Origin: Rhizobium croatiense
GTDB lineage: Bacteria; Pseudomonadota; Alphaproteobacteria; Rhizobiales; Rhizobiaceae
NCBI RefSeq assembly: GCF_019793465.1
Contig: NZ_JAILYJ010000017.1
Coordinates: 93,340 to 157,339, forward strand
DNA length: 64,000 nucleotides
Direction of reading: 5' to 3'
The translations under genes and the position numbers were made by a program. Below the pieces are notes generated by a model, which did no database searches, was not told the origin of the DNA, and saw nothing but the letters and a program-made list of their open reading frames with translations. How positions within the stretch are numbered: position 1 is the stretch's first letter; each line of letters starts with the position of its first letter. Below, piece after piece: positions 17,858-25,937 of the stretch.

Positions 17858-19111
17858 ATGCGCGCGAATTATCTCTTTACCAGCGAATCTGTTGCCGAAG
17901 GTCACCCGGACAAAGTGTGTGACCGCATCTCCGACGAGATCGTCGATCTGGTCTACCGCGAAGCGGCCAAGACCGGCGTCAATCCGTGGGGCGTGCGCAT
18001 TGCCTGTGAAACGCTGGCGACGACCAACCGCGTCGTCATTGCCGGCGAAGTCCGCCTGCCGCCGAGCCTGATGAAGAAGGACAAGGACGGCAACGACGTC
18101 ATCAATCCCTCGAAGTTCAAGGCCGCCGCTCGCCGCGCGATCAAGGATATCGGCTACGAACAGGACGGCTTCCACTGGAAGAAGGCAAAGATCGACGTGC
18201 TGCTGCACTCGCAGTCGGCAGACATCGCCCAGGGCGTCGACAGCGCCGCCGACCAGCAGGGCGACGAGGGCGCCGGCGACCAGGGCATCATGTTCGGTTA
18301 TGCCTGCCGCGAGACGCCGGACCTGATGCCGGCGCCGATCTATTATTCCCACAAGATCCTGCAGCTGCTGGCGGTCGCCCGCAAGAAGGGCGATGGCGAA
18401 GTCGCCAAGCTCGGCCCCGACGCCAAGAGCCAGGTGACCGTGCGTTACCTCGACGGCAAGCCGTCGGAAGCGACCTCGATCGTGCTTTCCACCCAGCATC
18501 TCGACGAGAGCTGGGATTCCAACAAGGTCCGCGCCGTCGTCGAACCCTATATCCGCGAAGCGCTCGGCGAGCTGAAGATCGCCGATGATTGCAAGTGGTA
18601 CATCAACCCGACCGGAAAGTTCGTCATCGGCGGACCGGACGGTGATGCCGGCCTCACCGGCCGCAAGATCATTGTCGACACCTATGGCGGTGCGGCGCCG
18701 CATGGCGGCGGCGCATTCTCCGGCAAGGACACGACCAAGGTCGACCGTTCGGCCGCCTATGCCGCCCGCTATCTCGCCAAGAACGTCGTGGCCGCCGGCC
18801 TTGCCGACCGCTGCACGATCCAGCTCTCCTACGCGATCGGCGTCGCCCAGCCGCTGTCGATCTATGTCGACCTGCACGGCACCGGCAAGGGCGTCTCCGA
18901 AGACCAGGTCGAAGCGGCGATCCGCGAGAATATGGACCTGTCGCCGTCGGGCATCCGCCGTCACCTCGACCTCAACAAGCCGATCTACGCCAAGACTTCG
19001 GCTTACGGGCATTTCGGCCGCAAGGCCGGCCGCGACGGCTCGTTCTCCTGGGAGCGCACCGACCTCGTCAAGGCGCTGAAGGAAGCCGTCAAGACCAAGG
19101 CCGCTGCATGA
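17858..19111 (+). CDS. metK: S-adenosylmethionine synthetase
   Basis: 417 aa, making SAM from methionine and ATP. Signatures: FTSESVAEGHPDKVCDRISD at the N terminus, DQGIMFGYAC for the central motif and GGGAFSGKDTTKVDRS for the phosphate loop near residues 286-301. The alphaproteobacterial form carries inserts that make it longer than E. coli MetK. ATG 17858 follows GAGGGGAATCCCGGA, unusually rich in G. It overlaps trmB by four bases (ATGA), so a SAM-making and a SAM-using enzyme are coupled. Confidence 0.97.
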   Translation: MRANYLFTSESVAEGHPDKVCDRISDEIVDLVYREAAKTGVNPWGVRIACETLATTNRVVIAGEVRLPPSLMKKDKDGNDVINPSKFKAAARRAIKDIGYEQDGFHWKKAKIDVLLHSQSADIAQGVDSAADQQGDEGAGDQGIMFGYACRETPDLMPAPIYYSHKILQLLAVARKKGDGEVAKLGPDAKSQVTVRYLDGKPSEATSIVLSTQHLDESWDSNKVRAVVEPYIREALGELKIADDCKWYINPTGKFVIGGPDGDAGLTGRKIIVDTYGGAAPHGGGAFSGKDTTKVDRSAAYAARYLAKNVVAAGLADRCTIQLSYAIGVAQPLSIYVDLHGTGKGVSEDQVEAAIRENMDLSPSGIRRHLDLNKPIYAKTSAYGHFGRKAGRDGSFSWERTDLVKALKEAVKTKAAA

Positions 19112-19809
19112 CGGATATGGAGCGCCGGGGCCGGGCGACCGAAGCCTTTTTCGGTCGCCGCAAGGGCAAGGCCCTGCGCGAACAGCAGGCCGAGACGCTA
19201 AACAGCCTGCTCCCGGCATTCCTCGTCGACCTCTCGGCGGCTCCTCCGGAGCCGCTGACCTCACTCTTCCCGGATCCCGTCAAAACATTGCGGCTGGAAA
19301 TCGGTTTCGGCGGCGGCGAGCATCTGATCCACCGCGCCTTGGAAGGGCCTGCGACCGGCTTCATCGGCGTCGAGCCCTTCGTCAATTCCATGCAGAAGCT
19401 GTTGTCGCGCATCGGCGAGACGGGGGCGCGCAATATCCGCGTCTACAACGACGACGCGACGCAGCTGCTCGACTGGCTGCCGGACGCGTCGCTCGACCAG
19501 ATCGACCTGCTCTATCCCGATCCCTGGCCGAAGCGGAAGCACTGGAAGCGGCGCTTCGTCTCGAAGACCAATCTCGACCGCTTCCATCGCGTGCTGAGGC
19601 CCGGCGGGCTGTTCTGCTTTGCCTCCGACATCGACACCTATGTGAACTGGACGCTGCTCAAATGCCGCGACCATGGCGGCTTCGACTGGATCGCCGACAA
19701 TGCTGCCGACTGGCTGACGCCCTACGAGGGTTGGCCGAGCACCCGCTATGAGGCCAAGGCGCGACGCGAGGGCCGGTCTTCGGCCTATCTGACGTTTCGG
19801 AAGATCTGA
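19108..19809 (+). CDS. trmB: tRNA (guanine-46-N7)-methyltransferase
   Basis: 233-aa Rossmann-fold SAM methyltransferase forming m7G46. SAM loop LEIGFGGGEHLI near residues 65-76, then FIGVEPFVNSM and the family signature LYPDPWPKRKHWKRRF near residues 136-151. N-terminal basic stretch FGRRKGKALR is also typical. Translationally coupled to metK. Confidence 0.94.
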   Translation: MTDMERRGRATEAFFGRRKGKALREQQAETLNSLLPAFLVDLSAAPPEPLTSLFPDPVKTLRLEIGFGGGEHLIHRALEGPATGFIGVEPFVNSMQKLLSRIGETGARNIRVYNDDATQLLDWLPDASLDQIDLLYPDPWPKRKHWKRRFVSKTNLDRFHRVLRPGGLFCFASDIDTYVNWTLLKCRDHGGFDWIADNAADWLTPYEGWPSTRYEAKARREGRSSAYLTFRKI

Positions 19810-19844
19810 GTTTCAACGGCAGCTAAAGGGCAATAGTGACGGGC

Positions 19845-20052
19845 GTGCCGTGCGGCCCCCTCATCCGACCCTTCGGGCCACCTTCTCCCCAGCTGGGGAG
19901 AAGAGGGAACAAGGCGTGCCGACACTGCCCAAACGAATCTATCTGCTTAAAGGCACACCGTCCAATGGGGCGATGGCGAAGCGGAATTCTCCCTCTTCTC
20001 CCCAGCGGGGAGAAGGTGGCCCGAAGGGTCGGATGAGGGGGCCACACGGCAC
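19845..20052. repeat. Long near-perfect inverted repeat, family B (208 bases)
   Basis: Left arm 19845-19908 and right arm 19990-20052 are reverse complements with few mismatches: CCCCTCATCCGACCCTTCGG and its partner CCGAAGGGTCGGATGAGGGG, plus an internal small hairpin CTTCTCCCC/GGGGAGAAG in each arm. About 80 unrelated bases separate the arms. It stands between trmB and the convergent DUF1150 gene. The same sequence family recurs at 41508-41703. A non-coding mobile (MITE-like) or transcription-ending role is possible. Confidence 0.8.
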
Positions 20053-20103
20053 AGCACCAACGACGATGAAGCAGCGTCGCGACAATTAGGCACTATTCGA
20101 CGG

Positions 20104-20361
20104 TCAGTGCAGGCTGACCGTCTTCAGTTCGTCCTCGGCGGCCTTGAAGAAGGTGCTGGAGCGGTTGTCCGTCAGGAGGATCGGCGTGCCGTCGGCGCCG
20201 AAGAGTGCCCAGAGATCGACGTTCGGATCGATATCCGGCGCCTCGGGGAAACACTTGGCGACCTCTTCGGTGCGCATTTTTCTGATGTAGGCGACCTCGC
20301 CGTTGCCGATGTGGGCAAGCTCGGATTTGGTCAAGTGAGACGTGGCTTCTTTCATCAACAT
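20104..20361 (-). CDS. DUF1150 family protein
   Basis: An 85-aa acidic protein with the DUF1150 pattern: LAHIGNGEVAYIRKM, then LWALFGADGTPILLTDNRS. No function is known; members are found beside small heat-shock genes in alphaproteobacteria, as here. The start at 20361 (MLMKEATSH) is chosen because GGAGG lies seven bases upstream; a nine-codon extension to 20388 would place the ribosome site inside the gene. Likely cotranscribed with hsp20 (gap of 47 bases), so a heat-inducible accessory role is plausible. Confidence 0.8.
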   Translation of the reverse strand: MLMKEATSHLTKSELAHIGNGEVAYIRKMRTEEVAKCFPEAPDIDPNVDLWALFGADGTPILLTDNRSSTFFKAAEDELKTVSLH

Positions 20362-20408
20362 TCCTGTTCCTCCGGAAGAAGGGACCAACGGTTCGACAAA
20401 CCGTTGTG

Positions 20409-20834
20409 CTACTGTGAAACCGAAATGTTAATTTTCTTGACCATGCGCGCGGGTTCCGGACGAATTAGATCGACAGAGAGCAGGCCGTTCTTCAGGCCGG
20501 CGCCGAGCACCTGCATGCCGTCGGCAAGAACGAAGGTGCGTTGGAACTGGCGGGCGGCGATCCCGCGATAGAGATAATCCCGCTCGCCTTGCTCCACCTG
20601 GCGACCGCGGATCACAAGCTGGCTCTCCTCGGTGGAAACGTCGAGTTCTTCCTCGCTGAAGCCGGCCACCGCAAGGGTGATGCGCAGCCGTTCCGGCGCG
20701 CCGCTGTCGGCGGCGATGCGCTCGATATTATAGGGCGGATATCCGTCGCTCGCCTTGGAAATGCGCTCCAGCGTCTTTTCCATGGCATCGAAGCCCAGAA
20801 GCAGCGGGCTGGCGAAAGGGGTAATGCGGCTCAT
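20409..20834 (-). CDS. Small heat-shock protein, Hsp20/IbpA family
   Basis: 141-aa alpha-crystallin-domain chaperone that holds unfolded proteins. The domain runs from YNIERIAADSG to the terminal KINISV; the GLKNGLLSVDL segment carries the conserved A-x-x-x-G-x-L pattern, and the N terminus (PLLLGFDAMEKTLERISKA) is IbpA-like. The C-terminal tail lacks a clear IxI motif beyond INI. It is preceded by a good RpoH-type promoter (20898-20928) and a 5-prime leader of some 55 bases able to fold over the ribosome site. Confidence 0.92.
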   Translation of the reverse strand: MSRITPFASPLLLGFDAMEKTLERISKASDGYPPYNIERIAADSGAPERLRITLAVAGFSEEELDVSTEESQLVIRGRQVEQGERDYLYRGIAARQFQRTFVLADGMQVLGAGLKNGLLSVDLIRPEPARMVKKINISVSQ

Positions 20835-20897
20835 CTCTTTTCAAGTCCTTGATGCAAGCGACCATCCCGGACCTCAAGCGCAGCATCCGGATGCCGC

Positions 20898-20928
20898 TAA
20901 TATGGGGACAGGACCCCGACGCTGCAAG
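20898..20928 (-). promoter_or_regulatory. RpoH (sigma-32) type promoter for hsp20-DUF1150
   Basis: On the minus strand CTTGCAG (20928-20922), a 14-base spacer and CCCCATATTA (20907-20898) match the heat-shock consensus CTTGAAA-N(13-15)-CCCCATNT well. Transcription would begin near 20890, leaving a leader of about 55 bases before the hsp20 ATG at 20834. Confidence 0.75.
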
Positions 20929-21129
20929 GCGCGCGCGGCCTGTCGGCGACACCTCCCCGATTTTAAGCCCTCTCAAGTTTAAGATGACCGGAGCCCGCCT
21001 GCTTGCTTGACAAAGCGGCCCTCGCCTCGCATCAAAACGTGCCCCGTGCGAAATGTGCTGATTTGTGACGGGAAATGAAGAAGTGGTGCATGCCGCAGCA
21101 ACCGGCATGGCGAGGACGGGACGGTCGCA

Positions 21130-22074
21130 ATGGCAAGCGCAAGAAAAATCATCATCGACACGGATCCGGGCCAGGACGACGCGGCCGCCATCATGCTGGC
21201 CTTCGGCAGCCCCGATGAGCTGGAGGTGCTGGGGATCACGACGGTCGCCGGCAACGTGCCGCTTTCGCTGACCAGCCGCAATGCGCGCATCGTCTGCGAG
21301 CTCTGCGGCCGACCGGAGACGAAGGTTTTCGCCGGCGCCGACAGGCCGATCGCCCGCAAGCTGGTGACGGCGGAGCACGTGCACGGCAAGACCGGCCTCG
21401 ACGGCCCCGAACTCTCCGAACCGACGATGGCGCTGCAGCCGGGCCATTCCGTCGACTTCATCATCGAGACGCTGCGCCGCGAGCCGGAAGGCACCGTGAC
21501 GCTCTGCACGCTCGGGCCGCTCACCAATATCGGCATGGCCTTGCAGAAGGCGCCGGATATCGCACCCCGCATCCGCGAGTTGGTGATGATGGGCGGCGGC
21601 TTCTTCGAGGGCGGCAACATCACGCCGGCGGCCGAATTCAACATCTATGTCGATCCGGAAGCCGCCGACATCGTCTTCCGCTCGGGCGTGCCGATCGTGA
21701 TGATGCCGCTCGACGTGACGCACCAGTTGCTGACCCGCAAGGACCGGGTGAAGCGCATGGCCGAGATCGGCACGGCGCCGGCAAAGGCGATGGTCGAGAT
21801 GCTGGAATTCTTCGAACGCTTCGATATCGAGAAATACGGATCCGACGGCGGGCCGCTGCACGACCCGACCGTGATCGCCTATCTCTTGAAGCCGGAGCTT
21901 TTCAAAGGCCGGGACTCCAATGTCGAGATCGAGGTGCAATCCGAACTCACCGTCGGCATGACCGTGGTCGACTGGTGGCATGTGACGCAGCGCAAGCGCA
22001 ATGCCCGGGTGATGCGCCATGTCGATGCGGACGGTTTCTTCGATCTTCTGATCGAACGTTTCGCCCGCATCTGA
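21130..22074 (+). CDS. Nucleoside hydrolase (inosine-uridine preferring family)
   Basis: 314 aa. The calcium-binding N-terminal motif IIIDTDPGQDDAAAIMLA is complete (DTDPGxDD), followed by TLCTLGPLTNI and LVMMGGGFFEGGN. The C-terminal catalytic His region is present as DPTVIAYLL preceded by PLHD. These enzymes split ribonucleosides into base and ribose for purine or pyrimidine salvage. Stands alone; 55 bases after it the convergent grpE ends. Substrate preference cannot be read from the sequence. Confidence 0.9.
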   Translation: MASARKIIIDTDPGQDDAAAIMLAFGSPDELEVLGITTVAGNVPLSLTSRNARIVCELCGRPETKVFAGADRPIARKLVTAEHVHGKTGLDGPELSEPTMALQPGHSVDFIIETLRREPEGTVTLCTLGPLTNIGMALQKAPDIAPRIRELVMMGGGFFEGGNITPAAEFNIYVDPEAADIVFRSGVPIVMMPLDVTHQLLTRKDRVKRMAEIGTAPAKAMVEMLEFFERFDIEKYGSDGGPLHDPTVIAYLLKPELFKGRDSNVEIEVQSELTVGMTVVDWWHVTQRKRNARVMRHVDADGFFDLLIERFARI

Positions 22075-22116
22075 TTTTTGGCTTTCCTTCTCCAGCAAGA
22101 GGGAAGGAAAGCGATC

Positions 22117-22749
22117 TCAGGCGTCCTTCTCGTCGAAGACGGAATTGGTTTCGGCTTCGGCCGGCTTCGGGCCGCCCTTGGCGACACCGACCATGGCCGG
22201 GCGCAGCACGCGCTCGCCGATGGTAAAGCCCGCCTGCACGACCTGGACGACCGTGTTATTAGGCACCTCTGAGTTCGGCACCTCGAACATCGCCTGATGG
22301 AAATTCGGATCGAACTTCTGGCCGACCGGCTCCAGCTTGCGCACACCATGGCGCTCGAGCGCCGACAGCATGGCACGTTCGGTCATCTCGACACCTTCGA
22401 TCAGCGTGGTCAGGCCAGCATCGGCAGTGGCCTTGGCCTCCGGAGAGATGGCATCCAGCGCCCGGCGCAGATTGTCGGAGACGGCGAGCATATCGCGGGC
22501 GAAACCGGCGACGGAATAGGACTTGGCGTCCTTGACCTCGCGCTCGGTGCGGCGGCGCAGATTGTCCATCTCGGCGGCGAGGCGCAGATAGCGGTCGCGC
22601 AGCTCGCTGTTTTCGGCTTTCAAAAGCTCAAGCGGGTCTGGCTGGGCGGTCTCTTCCTGCACTGTATCGTTCTCGACGTAGGCGGCGGCGTCGGCTGCGG
22701 CATCGGCCGCAGTTGCGTCAGGTCCGTTTTTCGTCGTTTCATCGGTCAT
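22117..22749 (-). CDS. grpE: GrpE, nucleotide exchange factor for DnaK
   Basis: 210 aa: an acidic, Ala-rich disordered N terminus, a long coiled coil (LLKAENSELRDRYLRLAAEM and following) and the beta domain with FDPNFHQAMFEVP and GERVLRPAMVGVAKG. Start 22749 (MTDETTK) has GGAGA upstream and begins at the family's usual position; the 25-codon extension upstream is not GrpE-like. hrcA lies upstream on the same strand, the standard rhizobial hrcA-grpE order, with a repeat between them. Confidence 0.95.
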   Translation of the reverse strand: MTDETTKNGPDATAADAAADAAAYVENDTVQEETAQPDPLELLKAENSELRDRYLRLAAEMDNLRRRTEREVKDAKSYSVAGFARDMLAVSDNLRRALDAISPEAKATADAGLTTLIEGVEMTERAMLSALERHGVRKLEPVGQKFDPNFHQAMFEVPNSEVPNNTVVQVVQAGFTIGERVLRPAMVGVAKGGPKPAEAETNSVFDEKDA

Positions 22750-22854
22750 GACGGTCTCCGGTTGGTGTCTTCTGATGCGCCCGATATCGAGGTTTGACCG
22801 AAAAAAATCAAGTCTGCGTGACAAAGAAGCGAAAATTCCGCGGAGTTGTGCGCT

Positions 22855-22925
22855 AATGCATGTCGCCCGGAAGTGTGCTGCGGTTCCGGGATAACGACAT
22901 GCATTAAAACAAAGAGCTAAAGCGC
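22855..22925 (-). repeat. Intergenic palindromic repeat, related to family A
   Basis: TAATGCATGTCG at the left end and CGACATGCATTA at 22898-22909 form a perfect 12-bp inverted repeat around an inner CGGAA/TTCCG stem; ACAAAGAGCTAAAGCG follows and is also found reversed in the element at 15327. It occupies the hrcA-grpE gap. A shorter, diverged member of the family-A mosaic. Confidence 0.65.
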
Positions 22926-22926
22926 G

Positions 22927-24015
22927 TCAAAGCGGATTGCGCGAAAGGCGGGAGACGAGCTGGGCGGTGTAATCCACCATCGGCACGATGCGGGAATAAT
23001 TGAGCCGCGTCGGGCCGATGACGCCGACAGCGCCGACGATCCGGTCGTCCTCGTCGCGATAGGGCGCGACGATCAGCGACGAGCCGGACAGCGAGAAGAG
23101 CTTGTTTTCCGAGCCGATGAAGATGCGCACGCCCGAGCCGCTTTCGGCCAGATTGAGGATCTCGATCAGGCTGTCCTTCTTTTCGAGATCGTCGAACAGC
23201 ATGCGCAGCCGGTCGAGATCCTCGGCGCCACCGAGCCCTTCGAGCAGGTTGGCGCGGCCGCGAATGATCAGCTGGGCGGGCTTTCCTTCGTCGGGGCTGC
23301 CGGCCCAGACGGCGATGCCGCGCTCTACCAGATCACGCGACAGCGCATCGAGCTCGTGGCGGACATCGTCCTTCAGCCGGCTCAATTGTTTGCGGAGCTC
23401 CGGCAGGGTCTGGCCGGACATGTGCGCATTGAGGAAATTTGCCGCCTCCGTCAGCTGCGAGGAGGTGACGCCGGCCGGCAGCTCGATGATACGGTTTTCC
23501 ACCTGATCGTGATCGCCGACGAGCACGGCGAGCGCCTTTGTCGGCTCGAGCCGGATGAACTCGACATGCTTCAGCACCGGATCGCTCTTTGAGGTGATGA
23601 CGAGGCCGGCGCCGCGGGAAATGCCCGACAGCATGCGGCTCGCCTCGTTCATCATCGATTCCACCGGATTGCCGCCGCTTTCGGCCCGCACCTGGCGGTC
23701 GATATTGGCGCGCTCCTCGGCGGAGAGATCGCCGATCTGCATGAAGGCATCGACGAAGAAGCGCAGGCCGATCTGGGTCGGCAGCCGGCCGGCGCTGACA
23801 TGCGGCGAATAGATCAGGCCGAGCTCTTCGAGATCGCTCATGACGTTGCGCACCGAGGCCGGCGACAGCGACATCGGCAGGAGGCGTGACAGATTGCGCG
23901 AGCCGAGCGGTTCGCCGCTTTCCAGATACCCTTCGACGATGCGGCGAAAGATTTCCCGGGAGCGCTCGTCCAGCACGGCAACGGCATCCGAAACCGACGT
24001 CGACCTGGTGCCCAT
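22927..24015 (-). CDS. hrcA: Heat-inducible transcription repressor HrcA
   Basis: 362 aa: winged helix at the N terminus (LDERSREIFRRIVEGYLESG, then SPASVRNVMSDLEELGLI), a central GAF-like domain and the C-terminal GVIGPTRLNYSRIVPMVDYT signature. HrcA represses groESL through CIRCE operators with help of GroEL. Start 24015 (MGTRST) follows GAGAGG; an upstream extension is not homologous. No CIRCE element is visible in this window, so its targets lie elsewhere. Divergent from rph. Confidence 0.95.
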   Translation of the reverse strand: MGTRSTSVSDAVAVLDERSREIFRRIVEGYLESGEPLGSRNLSRLLPMSLSPASVRNVMSDLEELGLIYSPHVSAGRLPTQIGLRFFVDAFMQIGDLSAEERANIDRQVRAESGGNPVESMMNEASRMLSGISRGAGLVITSKSDPVLKHVEFIRLEPTKALAVLVGDHDQVENRIIELPAGVTSSQLTEAANFLNAHMSGQTLPELRKQLSRLKDDVRHELDALSRDLVERGIAVWAGSPDEGKPAQLIIRGRANLLEGLGGAEDLDRLRMLFDDLEKKDSLIEILNLAESGSGVRIFIGSENKLFSLSGSSLIVAPYRDEDDRIVGAVGVIGPTRLNYSRIVPMVDYTAQLVSRLSRNPL

Positions 24016-24141
24016 GAACCTCTCGAACCCAAACTGATGATGCTTCCCGAAAATATAGTCAAACTCGCCCCCGTGGCAAAAGGGAATTTGCAAATAGGCG
24101 CCGCCAATCGTAGAAGCGGTCAGCAACTCCAGGAGATAAGA

Positions 24142-24861
24142 ATGCGGCCTTCAGGCAGAAAAACCGACCAGATGCGCAAGGTCTCATTCGAGCGCAACTT
24201 TTCCAAGCATGCGGAAGGCTCCTGCCTGGTGAAGTTCGGCGATACGCATGTGCTCTGCACCGCAAGCCTCGAGGACAAGACGCCGCCGTGGCTGCGCAAT
24301 ACCGGCAAGGGCTGGGTGACGGCCGAATACGGCATGCTGCCGCGGGCGACCGGCGAACGCATGAAACGCGAGGCCGCCGCCGGCAAGCAGGGCGGCCGCA
24401 CCCAGGAAATTCAGCGGCTGATCGGCCGGTCGCTGCGCGCCGTCGTCGATCTGCAGGCGCTCGGCGAACGGCAAATCACCCTCGATTGCGATGTCATCCA
24501 GGCCGATGGCGGCACGCGGACCGCATCGATCACCGGCGGCTGGATCGCGCTTTACGATTGCCTGAAATGGATGGAAAGCCGCAACATGATCAAGGTCGAC
24601 CGGGTCCTGAAGGATCATGTCGCCGCCATCTCCTGCGGCGTCTTCGCCAGCCAAGCGGTGATCGACCTCGACTACCTCGAGGATTCCTCGGCCGAGACCG
24701 ACGCCAATTTCGTCATGACCGGCGCCGGCGGCATCGTCGAGATCCAGGGCACGGCCGAAGGCACGCCGTTTACCGAAGAGGAATTCACCTCGCTGATGGG
24801 TCTTGCCAAGAACGGCATCGGCGAACTCGTCGCCCTGCAGAAACAGGCGATTGCGGGATGA
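24142..24861 (+). CDS. rph: Ribonuclease PH
   Basis: 239-aa phosphorolytic exoribonuclease trimming tRNA 3-prime ends. The family start MRPSGRKTDQMRKVSFERNF is intact, and PRATGERMKREAAAGKQGGR and the phosphate-binding SITGGWIALYD follow. AGGAGATAAGA upstream of ATG 24142 fixes the start. The gene overlaps the next one by four bases (ATGA), beginning an operon rph-VOC-rdgB-hemW. Confidence 0.96.
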   Translation: MRPSGRKTDQMRKVSFERNFSKHAEGSCLVKFGDTHVLCTASLEDKTPPWLRNTGKGWVTAEYGMLPRATGERMKREAAAGKQGGRTQEIQRLIGRSLRAVVDLQALGERQITLDCDVIQADGGTRTASITGGWIALYDCLKWMESRNMIKVDRVLKDHVAAISCGVFASQAVIDLDYLEDSSAETDANFVMTGAGGIVEIQGTAEGTPFTEEEFTSLMGLAKNGIGELVALQKQAIAG

Positions 24862-25283
24862 ACCCCATGCTGGAAGGCATGCTGGAAACGGCGCTCTATG
24901 CGCGGGATCTCGATGCGGCCGAGGTCTTCTACGAAGACGTTCTCGGACTTGAAAAGATCACCCGTGCGGCCAACCGGCATGTCTTCTTCCGCTGCGGCCC
25001 CGGCGTGCTGCTGATCTTCAACCCCGAGGAGACGGTAAAGCCGCCGGCGCCCAATGCCCTGCAGGTGCCGCCACACGGCACGAGCGGCGAGGGCCATGCC
25101 TGCTTCCGGGTCTCCGGCCGCAATATCGATGCGATGGCCGAACGGCTGAAAGCGGCGGGTGTGGCGATCGAATCCGAGGTGCATTGGCCGAACGGCGGCC
25201 GCTCGATCTATTTCCGCGATCCTGATGGCAACAGCCTGGAATGCGCGGAGGCCAAAATCTGGGGCATCGAACAGGATATCTGA
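24858..25283 (+). CDS. VOC family protein in the rph-rdgB operon
   Basis: A 141-aa glyoxalase-fold protein: ALYARDLDAAEVFYEDVLG, RHVFFRCGPGVLLIFNP, HACFRVSGRNIDAMAERL and the terminal YFRDPDGNSLECAE with Glu at the metal position. It is locked into the operon: ATGA overlap with rph, and its stop codon touches the rdgB start. Conserved association with RNA and nucleotide clean-up genes suggests a housekeeping role, but the substrate is unknown. Confidence 0.85.
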   Translation: MNPMLEGMLETALYARDLDAAEVFYEDVLGLEKITRAANRHVFFRCGPGVLLIFNPEETVKPPAPNALQVPPHGTSGEGHACFRVSGRNIDAMAERLKAAGVAIESEVHWPNGGRSIYFRDPDGNSLECAEAKIWGIEQDI

Positions 25284-25928
25284 ATGCGCAAGCTTGAAAC
25301 GAAGACCATCGTCGTCGCCAGCCACAATGCCGGCAAGATCCGCGAGATCCAGGAACTGATCGGTCCGCTCGGCTTCACCGCCAAATCGGCCGCCGAGCTG
25401 AATTTCGTCGAGCCCGACGAGACCGGCACCAGCTTCGAGGAAAATGCGACGATCAAGGCGGTCGCCTCGGCCAATGCCGCCGGCATGCCGGCGCTGTCGG
25501 ACGATTCCGGGCTGGTGGTCGATGCGCTCGGCGGCGATCCCGGCGTCTACACCGCCAATTGGGCGGAAAGAGCCGACGGCACGCGCGATTTCGACATGGC
25601 GATGGCGAAGGTGGAAAAGGCGCTGCAGGATGCAGGGGCGACGATGCTTGAACAGCGCACCGCGCGTTTCGTCAGCGTGCTCTGCCTCGCCTGGCCGGAC
25701 GGGCATACCGAGCTCTTCCGCGGCGAAGTGGAGGGCAATGTCGTCTGGCCGCCGCGCGGCACGCAAGGCTTCGGCTACGATCCTGTCTTCCAGCCGGAGG
25801 GCTACGGCGTTACCTTCGGCGAGATGAGCGGCGAGGAAAAACACGGCTGGAATATCGGCAAGCCGCAGGCGCTGTCGCACCGGGCGCGCGCCTTCAAACT
25901 CTTCGTCGAAACCTGCCTGGAGGCATAA
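25284..25928 (+). CDS. rdgB: Non-canonical purine NTP pyrophosphatase (RdgB/HAM1)
   Basis: 214-aa ITPase-fold enzyme hydrolysing dITP, XTP and ITP to keep deaminated purines out of nucleic acids. Motifs: VVASHNAGKIREIQELI at the N terminus, EENATIKAVASANAAGMPAL with PALSDDSGLVVDALGGDPGV, and the late GFGYDPVFQP. ATG 25284 follows directly on the previous stop (TGAATG). Confidence 0.95.
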   Translation: MRKLETKTIVVASHNAGKIREIQELIGPLGFTAKSAAELNFVEPDETGTSFEENATIKAVASANAAGMPALSDDSGLVVDALGGDPGVYTANWAERADGTRDFDMAMAKVEKALQDAGATMLEQRTARFVSVLCLAWPDGHTELFRGEVEGNVVWPPRGTQGFGYDPVFQPEGYGVTFGEMSGEEKHGWNIGKPQALSHRARAFKLFVETCLEA

Positions 25929-25937
25929 GGTCACCAC

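Noticed and set aside
22750..24141. CIRCE operator near hrcA/grpE
   Set aside because: No TTAGCACTC-N9-GAGTGCTAA sequence is present in either direction around these genes.
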